From Staphylococcus sp. CAG:324 (GTDB taxonomy: Bacteria > Bacillota_I > Bacilli_A > ML615J-28 > CAG-313), in contig FR890797.1 of assembly GCA_000433035.1 (NCBI GenBank), positions 1 through 64,000 of the forward strand: a stretch of 64,000 nucleotides of DNA, given 5' to 3'. The translations under genes were made by a program, and so were the position numbers. Shown in pieces: positions 8,066 through 15,938 of the stretch (within the stretch, counting starts at the first letter, position 1; every line of letters begins with the position of its first letter). The notes beneath the pieces were generated by a model, which was not told the origin of the DNA, did not search any database, and was given only the letters and a program-made list of their open reading frames with translations.

Positions 8066-9007
8066 TTATCCTTTCGACTTTTGGTCTATGCTTTTCAATT
8101 CTTCTATTTTATCATAAAATTCTTGAGGAATATCACTATTAAATTCCATTAATTGATTGGTTCTTGGATGTATAAAACCCAGTGTTTTAGCATGTAAATA
8201 TTGACCAAAATCACTAGTTTGCTTTTTGATACCATATAAAGGATCATTTAATACAGGATGACCAATATATGCCATGTGTACTCTAATCTGATGTGTACGC
8301 CCAGTTTCTAATTCTAACTCTATTAGTGTTGCATCACGATAACGATCTAGTACTTTAAAATGGGTTACTGCCTCCTTTCCCCCTTCTACTACTGCCATTT
8401 TTTGTCTATTGTTAGGATCTCGTCCAATTGGAGCAGTAATTTTTCCTAAATTATGATTAATATTACCAATAACAATAGCAATATATTTTCGCTTTGTAGT
8501 TTTATTACGTAATTGTTCACTTAGTACTTTATGCGTAAAATTATTTTTAGAAACGACCAATAATCCCGATGTATCTTTGTCAATTCTATGAACAATACCA
8601 CTTCTTGCTTGACCTCCAATATCAGAAAGCATTTTACAATGAAATAATAATGCATTTACCAAAGTATTGTGTGAGTGACCAGGAGCTGGATGAACAACCA
8701 TTCCACTTGGCTTATTTACTACTAATAAGTCATTATCTTCATAGACAATATCAAGCGGTATCTCTTCGGGAATAATATCTACAATTTCTGCTTCTTTTGT
8801 TAGTACATATATCAGATCATCATTCACAACTTTATAACTAGGTTTAACAATTTTTGAATTGACTAAAATAAGAGATTCATCGAAATAACCTTTGATTTCA
8901 CTTCGTGATAAATCTTCACAAACCTCAGATAAATACTTATCAACCCTAATACTTTCTACTTCTTCATCTAAAATGCTTACATCTACAATATATTCATCTC
9001 TAATCAT
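8066..9007 (-). CDS. rluD: Ribosomal large-subunit pseudouridine synthase, RluD/YlyB family
   Basis: The family converts specific uridines of 23S rRNA to pseudouridine. An N-terminal S4-like RNA-binding domain (SRSEIKGYFDESLILVNSK) precedes the catalytic domain with HRIDKDTSG (about residues 140-148), whose Asp is the nucleophile. The motifs VNKPSGMVVHP and ETGRTHQIRVH also match. I take ATG at 9007, which has GGTGAG eight bases upstream and overlaps the lspA stop; an in-frame TTG at 9019 is weaker. Gene order lspA-rluD matches Bacillus lspA-ylyB and implies translational coupling. Confidence 0.94.
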   Translation of the reverse strand: MIRDEYIVDVSILDEEVESIRVDKYLSEVCEDLSRSEIKGYFDESLILVNSKIVKPSYKVVNDDLIYVLTKEAEIVDIIPEEIPLDIVYEDNDLLVVNKPSGMVVHPAPGHSHNTLVNALLFHCKMLSDIGGQARSGIVHRIDKDTSGLLVVSKNNFTHKVLSEQLRNKTTKRKYIAIVIGNINHNLGKITAPIGRDPNNRQKMAVVEGGKEAVTHFKVLDRYRDATLIELELETGRTHQIRVHMAYIGHPVLNDPLYGIKKQTSDFGQYLHAKTLGFIHPRTNQLMEFNSDIPQEFYDKIEELKSIDQKSKG

Positions 9008-9827
9008 TTTTCTCACCAACTTGTTCGGCTATTTCATTTTGATTTTCAACTTTCTTTTCTTTTTTTAAATGAAGTGAATCCATAAAAAGAATACTAATCA
9101 TCAATAAAATCGTACCAACTACTAAGAAAGAATCTGCAAGATTAAAAATGGGAAAATCCATAAATCCCAATTCAATAAAATCAACAACACCTTCCATACG
9201 GAAAAAGCGATCAATCATGTTGCCAATCGTACCACCTAAAATAAAAACAATTGCAATACTATAAAGTGGCTTTTTTTTAAGATTAAAATCTTTCATAAAA
9301 TAGAAAATAACAAAACTGGCAATTAAACTAATAATGGCAAGAATATCCGTATGCCCAGAACACATACTCCAAGCAGCTCCCTTATTATAGGCTAAGCGCC
9401 AATGCAAAACATTTTTAATAAAAACAGTTGATTCTATTTCTGAAAGATGATTGATTGCAATTAACTTAGTAAGTTGATCAAAAAAGACAATGCATCCTGC
9501 TATCAAAAGACCTACTCCAAAAGGTCCTAATAATTCTTTTACAAAAATATTTAAATATTCTTTTTTAGGAAGCGTTTTATTCTCATAATTATTTAATAAC
9601 TTGGTATAAATAACATTAGAAAAAGCAATAATTACAATAAAAATAATCATCAATATCAAAATAGTAAGCCAAAAACCTAAAGTTAAATAAGAATATTGCA
9701 TGAAAAGAATGATAGCTAAGATAAAAAATGGTACAAAAATTAATAATGTAATTAAAATTGACCATATACTTGCCTTAAAAAGTGAAGTTTTTGCCAATTG
9801 TTTCAACTTATCAAATATTTTTTTCAT
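9000..9827 (-). CDS. lspA: Lipoprotein signal peptidase II with an extra N-terminal membrane domain
   Basis: LspA cuts the signal peptide from diacylglyceryl-prolipoproteins inside the membrane. The C-terminal 165 residues carry the family motifs: FFDQLTK, NKGAAWSM, GGTIGNMIDR and FNLADS. The catalytic aspartates are D206 and D232. About 105 residues precede this core and include two strong membrane helices (roughly 20-44 and 50-75) and a short basic linker, whereas ordinary LspA is 150-165 residues. The extension is in frame and begins at a good AGGAGGAACG site, so it looks genuine. Confidence 0.93.
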   Translation of the reverse strand: MKKIFDKLKQLAKTSLFKASIWSILITLLIFVPFFILAIILFMQYSYLTLGFWLTILILMIIFIVIIAFSNVIYTKLLNNYENKTLPKKEYLNIFVKELLGPFGVGLLIAGCIVFFDQLTKLIAINHLSEIESTVFIKNVLHWRLAYNKGAAWSMCSGHTDILAIISLIASFVIFYFMKDFNLKKKPLYSIAIVFILGGTIGNMIDRFFRMEGVVDFIELGFMDFPIFNLADSFLVVGTILLMISILFMDSLHLKKEKKVENQNEIAEQVGEKND

Positions 9828-9838
9828 CGTTCCTCCTT

Positions 9839-10933
9839 TTAATTATTTTCCAAATAATTAATAATATCATTTAAAGAACTCACAATAACTAATTTCATTT
9901 TAGGATTTTTCAAATTTTGGTATGAAGAAAGAGCCTCAAGATAGTTAGATTCTTTCGTATATATTTCTTCTTCAAGAGAGGAAACAGGAACAAAGAAAAT
10001 ATCAGCATTAGCTAAATGAGCAGCTATAACTTTTTGATAAATTCCTCCTATTGGCCCGGCATTACCATACACATCAACAGTACCAGTTCCTACAATTCTT
10101 AGTCCATTCGTAAGAGTATTGCTCTTCAAACTATCATAGACATACAGTGCTTCCATCAAACCACCACTTGGACCAATTGAACTACCATATTGCCATGAAT
10201 AACTTGGAATAGTTTGATTCTTAGTTGGTACTACATACTCATATGTCGCAATTCCTAAACTAGCAATTTTTTTATTTTCCTTATTATAATAATATTCCGT
10301 ACTAATTTCAAATTCTAATTCTTTTGTCACATAATTATTTTTGGTTTCTTCTACTTGACGTAGGACAGTAATCTGATATTTTTTATCTTTTTCAAAAAGT
10401 AAATTTTCAGTGGCTACTTCAAATTCATTATTACCAGTCAATCCTTTTAACTCTTTTCCTTCAAATTTAGTAATAATATCACCAACTTGTAATTCTTCTG
10501 AAGCATAGGAATAAAGGGTATGAATAATATAACCTTTAAATGAACTCTCATCTACAATTTCTTGATAACCTGCTGCTTGATAGCCTGAAATAATGGCATT
10601 GTAAATACTAACTCGTTTTTGAATTACACCTGATGAATATATTTGATTGGTATCTGTTACTTGATACTCATACGTTTTTTCAACTTGAGCATTTTTATGA
10701 ATTAAACCTAACAAGTAATTTAATAGACTAACCTTCGAATAAGAATAAACCGAAACCGTATTCACATTACAAATATCACTATTACCAATGGTGATTTCAC
10801 TTGATACTTTAGAAATCACTGCTGGGGTTGTAATATCATAATTGACTTTAATTATGGATGAAAGGACAATAAATAAATATGGAATAGCAAGAATAATTAA
10901 TAATTTTCGATATTCTTTAATTAATTTTTTCAT
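9839..10933 (-). CDS. PDZ-containing Lon-like serine protease, YlbL/SepM family
   Basis: One N-terminal membrane helix (about 9-29) anchors an extracytoplasmic protease. A PDZ domain (about 130-195, LQVGDIITKFEGKEL) is followed by a Lon-type S16 domain. The catalytic Ser is S256 in GPSGGLMEAL and the Lys is K301 in GGIYQKVIAA. SepM matures a competence peptide in streptococci and YlbL relatives act on membrane-associated substrates; the substrate here is unknown. Its ATG overlaps the stop of the dCMP deaminase gene by four bases, so the two are coupled. Confidence 0.92.
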   Translation of the reverse strand: MKKLIKEYRKLLIILAIPYLFIVLSSIIKVNYDITTPAVISKVSSEITIGNSDICNVNTVSVYSYSKVSLLNYLLGLIHKNAQVEKTYEYQVTDTNQIYSSGVIQKRVSIYNAIISGYQAAGYQEIVDESSFKGYIIHTLYSYASEELQVGDIITKFEGKELKGLTGNNEFEVATENLLFEKDKKYQITVLRQVEETKNNYVTKELEFEISTEYYYNKENKKIASLGIATYEYVVPTKNQTIPSYSWQYGSSIGPSGGLMEALYVYDSLKSNTLTNGLRIVGTGTVDVYGNAGPIGGIYQKVIAAHLANADIFFVPVSSLEEEIYTKESNYLEALSSYQNLKNPKMKLVIVSSLNDIINYLENN

Positions 10934-11403
10934 TCATTTTCAATCCTTATATTCATATTTTTCATTTTTCGATACTTTAATCCAGCACTGTCAGCCATTT
11001 TTTTAGAAGCTAAATCCGACGGAGTACCACTATATTTATCCGACAAATATACGATTTCTTTAATTCCACTTTGAATAATCAATTTCATGCATTCATGACA
11101 AGGAAAAAGACTTACATAAAGAGTAGCACCTTCTAAACTACTAGTAGAATTTAAGATTGCATTGGGTTCTGCATGCACAACATATGGATATTTGGTATTT
11201 AAAAAATCACCATCTCGCTCCCAAGGATATACATCATCATTACATCCATAGGGAAAACCATTATAACCAATTCCTACAATACGTTTATTTTCATTAACAA
11301 TACAAGCCCCAACTTTAGTATTTGGATCTTTACTTCGATGTGCTGAGAGTAAAGCTACCCCCATAAAATATTCATCCCAAGAAATATAATCCGTACTCTT
11401 CAT
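10930..11403 (-). CDS. comEB: dCMP deaminase, ComEB-like
   Basis: The protein is a zinc-dependent deoxycytidylate deaminase that makes dUMP for thymidylate synthesis. The zinc site is HAEPNAILN with the catalytic Glu, plus PCHECMKLI supplying two Cys. The early segment SAHRSKDPNTKVGACIV is typical of the family, as is the length (157). The gene is also called comEB in competent Bacilli, but deaminase activity is the supported role. It lies between aspS and the YlbL-like protease in a tight run of genes. Confidence 0.93.
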   Translation of the reverse strand: MKSTDYISWDEYFMGVALLSAHRSKDPNTKVGACIVNENKRIVGIGYNGFPYGCNDDVYPWERDGDFLNTKYPYVVHAEPNAILNSTSSLEGATLYVSLFPCHECMKLIIQSGIKEIVYLSDKYSGTPSDLASKKMADSAGLKYRKMKNMNIRIENE

Positions 11404-11413
11404 TTTTTACCTC

Positions 11414-13159
11414 CTATTTATTATAGTTTATATTTAATTCCTTTAACTGTTTGGCAGAAACTGGCGTTGGAGCATCACTCATTGGACATCTAGCACTAGC
11501 AGCTTTGGGAAAAGCAATTACTTCACGCAAATTATTGTTTCCTGTGAGCAACATCACAAGGCGATCTAAACCAATTGCAAAACCTCCATGAGGAGGAGTA
11601 CCATATTTTAAAGCATCAACAAAAAAAGAAAATTGTTTTTTAACTTCATCACTACTTAATCCAATTGCTTTAAACATTTTTGCTTGAATTTCTTGATTAT
11701 GAATTCGAATACTACCGCCACCTAATTCATATCCATTTAATACAATATCATATGCTTTAGCACGACACTTTTGGGGATTTTCTAACATCAAATCTTCATC
11801 TCCATCTTTGGGAGAAGTAAATGGATGATGGGCAGCAACATATCTTTCTTCTTCTTCGCTGTACTCGAATAATGGCCAATTAACAACCCATAAAAAATGA
11901 AATTTAGATTGATCAATCAAATTCATTTCTTTTGCAATTTGAAGACGTAATGCCCCTAGGGAGAAATTACAAGTTTCCCGTTCATCGGAAACGATTAAAA
12001 CTAAATCCTTTTCTTCGACCCCATAGTTTTCTATAAGCATTTTACTAGTATCATCATTTAAAAATTTAGCAATTGAGCCACTAAATTTACTATTTTCATA
12101 TTTAAGCCAAGCAAGACCATTAGCATGATACTTTTTCACTAATTCTGTTAAGCGATCTAGTTCTTTTCTAGAATATTTTTCCGCTCCATTTTTAACAATA
12201 ATCCCTTTGACACAATTGCCAAGAGCAATTTGATTTTGAAAAACACCAAACTCAATTTTATTTGCCCATTTTGTAAAATCTTCAAGCAACATAGCAAATC
12301 TAGTGTCTGGTTTATCAGATCCATATCGATTCATTGCAACATCATAATCCATTTTCATAAATGGTATTTGAATATCTTGATCTAATACTTCTTTCCATAT
12401 ATGCTTTAGCAATCTTTCTGTAATATCATAAATCTCATTTTCATCAACAAAACTCATCTCAACATCAATTTGAGTGAATTCCAATTGTCTATCCGCTCTT
12501 AAATCTTCGTCACGAAAGCATTTTACAATTTGAAAATATTTTTCAAATCCTGCTACCATTAGTAGTTGTTTATACATTTGAGGTGATTGTGGTAAAGCAT
12601 AAAATGAACCTGCATACAAACGCGATGGAACTAAAAAATCTCTTGCACCTTCTGGTGTGGATTTACCAAGGTATGGTGTTTCAATTTCAACAAAGCCCTC
12701 CGCATCAAAAAAATTACGAGTAGCCATCATTGTTCGATGTCGTAAAATTAAATTTTTTTGCATAACCGGCCTTCTTAAGTCCAAATAACGATATTTCATT
12801 CTAGTATCTTCTAAGGCATCTGTTTGATCTTGAATAAGAAGGGGAGGATTTTCTGCTTCATTTAAAATCTTTAGTTCACTAACGATTACCTCAATATCAC
12901 CAGTTGGAAGATTTTCATTTTTATTTTGTCTTTCTACAACTAAACCAGTAACATATAAAACATATTCATTCTTTACATCTAGTGCTTTAGAATAATTTTC
13001 ATTGTTAGGTTCAATGACTAACTGAACAATACCACTTCGATCTCTTAAATCTATAAAGATAAGTCCTCCAAGATTTCTTTTTTTACTACACCAACCTACT
13101 AAATGAACCGTTTCTCCGATATTTTCTATTCTAAGTTCTCCATTTGTTTTACTTCGCAT
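11414..13159 (-). CDS. aspS: Aspartyl-tRNA synthetase
   Basis: This is a class IIb bacterial enzyme of 581 residues. The N-terminal OB-fold anticodon-binding domain (VHLVGWCSKKRNLGG, DLRDRSGIVQLV) leads to the class II core. Motif 2 appears in CFRDEDLRADRQ and motif 3 in GFAIGLDRLVMLL; a bacterial insertion domain covers roughly 285-420. ATG at 13159 follows AAGGAG. A T-box leader with a candidate Asp (GAC) specifier precedes it, so expression should rise when tRNA-Asp is uncharged. Confidence 0.97.
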   Translation of the reverse strand: MRSKTNGELRIENIGETVHLVGWCSKKRNLGGLIFIDLRDRSGIVQLVIEPNNENYSKALDVKNEYVLYVTGLVVERQNKNENLPTGDIEVIVSELKILNEAENPPLLIQDQTDALEDTRMKYRYLDLRRPVMQKNLILRHRTMMATRNFFDAEGFVEIETPYLGKSTPEGARDFLVPSRLYAGSFYALPQSPQMYKQLLMVAGFEKYFQIVKCFRDEDLRADRQLEFTQIDVEMSFVDENEIYDITERLLKHIWKEVLDQDIQIPFMKMDYDVAMNRYGSDKPDTRFAMLLEDFTKWANKIEFGVFQNQIALGNCVKGIIVKNGAEKYSRKELDRLTELVKKYHANGLAWLKYENSKFSGSIAKFLNDDTSKMLIENYGVEEKDLVLIVSDERETCNFSLGALRLQIAKEMNLIDQSKFHFLWVVNWPLFEYSEEEERYVAAHHPFTSPKDGDEDLMLENPQKCRAKAYDIVLNGYELGGGSIRIHNQEIQAKMFKAIGLSSDEVKKQFSFFVDALKYGTPPHGGFAIGLDRLVMLLTGNNNLREVIAFPKAASARCPMSDAPTPVSAKQLKELNINYNK

Positions 13160-13334
13160 ATTTATTCTCCTTATATCATAATAAAAAATAGAGTGACTAA
13201 TTTATCATCCTAAGGACGAAGATATCTCCGCGGTACCACCTTAGTTTGGACAAGCCACCCTCTTATTGTTGCTTAACGTGCAAAATACGTTTTCTCCCAA
13301 TTTGTCAGATTGTTCAACGAAAAAATTTATTTAC
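13160..13334 (-). ncRNA. T-box leader of aspS
   Basis: The minus strand at 13228-13242 reads AAGGTGGTACCGCGG, the near-invariant T-box that pairs with the tRNA acceptor end. Upstream, a small hairpin (13298-13312, CAAT/ATTG arms) exposes CTGACAA in its loop, giving a GAC aspartate specifier at 13304-13306. The leader is only about 175 nt to the start codon, so stem I is compact. No long terminator stem with a U run is visible after the T-box. TCCTTA just downstream can pair with TAAGGA at the aspS ribosome site, so control may be translational. Confidence 0.85.
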
Positions 13335-13340
13335 TTTAGT

Positions 13341-13369
13341 ATTATACTCAATTTATATTTTTATTTCAA
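13341..13369 (-). promoter_or_regulatory. Sigma-A promoter of the aspS T-box leader
   Basis: On the minus strand TTGAAA (13364-13369) is followed by a 17-base spacer and a perfect TATAAT (13341-13346). Transcription would start near 13334, just ahead of the T-box leader. Confidence 0.85.
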
Positions 13370-13385
13370 GCAAATTCACTCATAA

Positions 13386-14627
13386 TTATTTTTTATCTCT
13401 CCAAGATTTATCAAATTTATCTACTCTTATATTATGATGTTCAGAGGAGCTAACTCCTCTTTTTAAAGCAAGACCACCAAGATCACTATTGATACTTTTA
13501 ATTAAATTATCAATCTCATGATCTTTTTGTTCTTCATCTAGTGAATCAAATATGGATAATTGTTTTATTTCATCATTTGCTTCAATTAGTTTTCCGGCTG
13601 AAACACCTATTAACCGTAATGGAAAAGCATCATCATAAAATTCTTCAAATAAATTTTCAAACATTTTATAAATTCTTCGACTATCTGAGGTAGGATTCAT
13701 TATTGTTATACTTTTGCTTGTAACTTTAAAATTATTATATTTTAGTTGAAGTGTAAAATTATAAGCTTTTAAACTATGTTTTTCCATTCGATGACACATC
13801 GTATTAGTAAGTAATTTAATAATTAATTTCATATTAGACAAATCGTATTCATCGTGGTCAAAGGTTTGCGAATTGCTTATAGAAGAAACATCATTAAAAC
13901 GATTAATATCTACTTCATTTGATCCTATCCCATTTGCATGTGAATAAAGACTAAGAGCATTCGTTTCTCCAATGATTTCTTTTAGCAAATCTACATTATC
14001 ATAATTGGCAAGTTCGCCAATTGTTTTAATTCCCATCGTTAAAAGGGTAGTAAGTGTCTTTTTGCCAACTCCAAACATACTTTTTATAGGCATTGGCCAT
14101 AATTTTTCTGCTATTTCTCGTTTTCTTAAAATTGTAATCCCCAAAGGTTTTTTCATCTCCGATGCCATTTTAGCTAAAAATTTATTTGGAGCAATCCCAA
14201 TACTACAGGGAAGTTTAAATTGTTCTAATAAATCTGTTTGAATTTTTTTTGCTAGGTCAACAACTTCTTCTGGTTTACAGACATCAGTGATATCTAGATA
14301 TCCTTCATCTATACTAGCCGGCTCTACAAGTGGCGTGATTTTTAAAACATATTCAAAAAATTTTCTTGAATATTCTCCATATATTCCCATTGATGGCTCT
14401 ACTATAATTAAATCAGGACATTTTCTCAAAGCATCGCTGACTCTCATTGCTGAATGAACTCCATAAGGCCTTGCCTCATAACTTGCCGCAAGGATGATTC
14501 CTCTTCGGTCTTTGGCATTGGGAGCTACAGCTATTTTTTTACCTTTTAAAGCAGGATTTTGGGCAATTTCACAACTGGCAAAAAAACAATTCATATCAAT
14601 ATGCAAAATTATTCTATTTTTTTTAAT
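13386..14627 (-). CDS. dinB: DNA polymerase IV (Y-family), apparent ATT start
   Basis: This error-prone polymerase copies past DNA lesions. The motifs are HIDMNCFFASCE (metal-binding Asp), the steric-gate region, SYEARPYGV, and PASIDEGYLDITD with the catalytic Asp-Glu. A C-terminal little-finger domain follows, and the tail KQLSIFD resembles a beta-clamp-binding motif. Homologues start about ten residues before HIDMN. No ATG, GTG or TTG lies there; ATT at 14627 with GGGAAG upstream gives the expected N-terminus MKKNRIILHIDMN. The only upstream in-frame start, ATG 14717, adds 30 odd residues and overlaps the divergent gene. Confidence 0.93.
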   Translation of the reverse strand: MKKNRIILHIDMNCFFASCEIAQNPALKGKKIAVAPNAKDRRGIILAASYEARPYGVHSAMRVSDALRKCPDLIIVEPSMGIYGEYSRKFFEYVLKITPLVEPASIDEGYLDITDVCKPEEVVDLAKKIQTDLLEQFKLPCSIGIAPNKFLAKMASEMKKPLGITILRKREIAEKLWPMPIKSMFGVGKKTLTTLLTMGIKTIGELANYDNVDLLKEIIGETNALSLYSHANGIGSNEVDINRFNDVSSISNSQTFDHDEYDLSNMKLIIKLLTNTMCHRMEKHSLKAYNFTLQLKYNNFKVTSKSITIMNPTSDSRRIYKMFENLFEEFYDDAFPLRLIGVSAGKLIEANDEIKQLSIFDSLDEEQKDHEIDNLIKSINSDLGGLALKRGVSSSEHHNIRVDKFDKSWRDKK

Positions 14628-14697
14628 GCTAACACTTCCCTTTTTTAAAAAAATATGATATAATATACCTATAAAAAAATTATGAGGTGAATAATAT

Positions 14698-14907
14698 ATG
14701 AGTAAAAAGCCAAACAAAAAAGATAAAACTTCTAAAAAAATGGTTCAAAAAACCAAAAAAGCTGATGGTACTGATGAATATTACATTACAACTGCACCTC
14801 AAAAAACTTTAGCTGGTAAAATAATTATTTGGACTTTGGTCGCTTTGATGGCACTTGGTAGTATTGGAAGTTTAATCGTTGCTTTAATTCAAATTCTTTC
14901 AAAATAA
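14698..14907 (+). CDS. Small single-pass membrane protein, function unknown
   Basis: The 69-residue product has a very basic N-terminal half (about 14 Lys in the first 30 residues) and one membrane helix at roughly 43-65 (IIIWTLVALMALGSIGSLIV). Positive charge places the N-terminus inside. It resembles the general shape of the small DUF4044-type proteins of Bacillota, but I cannot assign it firmly. ATG follows GAGGTG, and TATAAT lies about 35 bases upstream. It is divergent from dinB and shares a bidirectional terminator with spo0A. Confidence 0.75.
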   Translation: MSKKPNKKDKTSKKMVQKTKKADGTDEYYITTAPQKTLAGKIIIWTLVALMALGSIGSLIVALIQILSK

Positions 14908-14933
14908 TCTTTAGTAATGAATAGTTACTTTAA

Positions 14934-14962
14934 AAAAATAGAAGTTTTAAACTTCTATTTTT
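14934..14962. terminator. Bidirectional terminator between spo0A and the small membrane protein gene
   Basis: Complementary arms containing AATAGAAGTTT and AAACTTCTATT, with A runs on one side and T runs on the other, stop convergent transcripts from both genes. Confidence 0.85.
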
Positions 14963-15747
14963 TATGCTAAATATCGCATTTTCTTTTGACGTTTATGTTC
15001 TAAACGAAGCCTATCAGCAATCATGGCAATGAATTCAGAGTTTGTTGGTTTTGATTTGTTATAACTAATCGTATAACTAAAGATATCGCTTATCGCATCA
15101 ACATTACCTCTTACCCATGCAATTTCAATTGCATGTCTAATTGCTCTTTCTACTCTTGAAGAAGTTGTGCCAAAGGTCGTTGCAATTTCTGGATATAATA
15201 CTTTTGTAATTGAACCAAGAATTTCAACATTATTGTAAACCATCGCAATTGCTTCCCTTAAATACATATATCCTTTAATATGAGCGGGAACACCAACTTC
15301 ATGTAGGATAGATGTTATTTCACTATCTAAATCAGCATCGATATCAGTTTTTGTATCAGCCTCAGCCTCAGCAGTCATTCCTAAAATAAGTTGATACAAT
15401 TGCTTCACATCAACAGGTTTCATAATAATATAATCTACACTTAATTGATTTAATTTTGAATTTACATAATTGCTAATAAATTGTGTCATCACAACAATAT
15501 GACGAGGTTGATGATATAAATCAGGATTTTTCTTAATATTTTCGATCAAGGTAATACCATCTACACCATTTAAAAATAAATCAACAACAAGCACATCAAT
15601 CTGTGTAACTTTTAAGGTGTTATATAAATTTACCTCATTGTTGTAAGAACCTATTAAATTAATTTCCTCATAGTTTTTTAAATAAGTTCCAATTCCTAGT
15701 TCGTTATTGTCGTTACTTTCAACGACCACCATTTTCAATTTTTGCAT
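14962..15747 (-). CDS. spo0A: Sporulation master regulator Spo0A
   Basis: The response regulator is phosphorylated by a phosphorelay and binds 0A boxes. The receiver domain (1-125) has phospho-acceptor D56 (LVVDLFLNG), Thr in VVMTQF and Lys in IIMKPVD. The C-terminal Spo0A domain contains LREAIAMVYNN and the recognition helix TTSSRVERAIRHAIE. The metal-binding acidic pair, Asp10-Asp11 in Bacillus, reads Glu10-Ser11 here (VVVESNDN). It follows spoIVB as in Bacillus. TGTCG elements upstream may be autoregulatory 0A boxes. Confidence 0.97.
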   Translation of the reverse strand: MQKLKMVVVESNDNNELGIGTYLKNYEEINLIGSYNNEVNLYNTLKVTQIDVLVVDLFLNGVDGITLIENIKKNPDLYHQPRHIVVMTQFISNYVNSKLNQLSVDYIIMKPVDVKQLYQLILGMTAEAEADTKTDIDADLDSEITSILHEVGVPAHIKGYMYLREAIAMVYNNVEILGSITKVLYPEIATTFGTTSSRVERAIRHAIEIAWVRGNVDAISDIFSYTISYNKSKPTNSEFIAMIADRLRLEHKRQKKMRYLA

Positions 15748-15858
15748 ATAATTTTCCCCCCTTTTGATTTAGTATGCAGTAATATTTTATCAAAAAAGAG
15801 GGTATTTAGCAAGTAATAAAACTTATTTTTAATAATTTTTAAGATTTTTTTAAAATTA

Positions 15859-15938
15859 TGTCGTTTTTTTAAGTAATATTTGCAATAATTTTACTAGTTT
15901 TTTTTAGATAATGTCGATTTATTCACTTAAATGTCGTT
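15859..15938. promoter_or_regulatory. Cluster of three 0A-box-like TGTCG elements upstream of spo0A
   Basis: The plus strand reads TGTCGTT (15859-15865), TGTCGAT (15912-15918) and TGTCGTT (15932-15938); the 0A-box consensus is TGTCGAA. Spacings of 53 and 20 bases are close to five and two helical turns, so bound proteins would lie on one face. The last overlaps the spoIVB stop codon. Spo0A autoregulation is established in Bacillus; binding here is inferred. Confidence 0.45.

Noticed and set aside
14628..14717. Upstream ATG start of dinB at 14717
   Set aside because: The added residues are unlike any DinB N-terminus, have no ribosome site and overlap the divergent gene's start and promoter.
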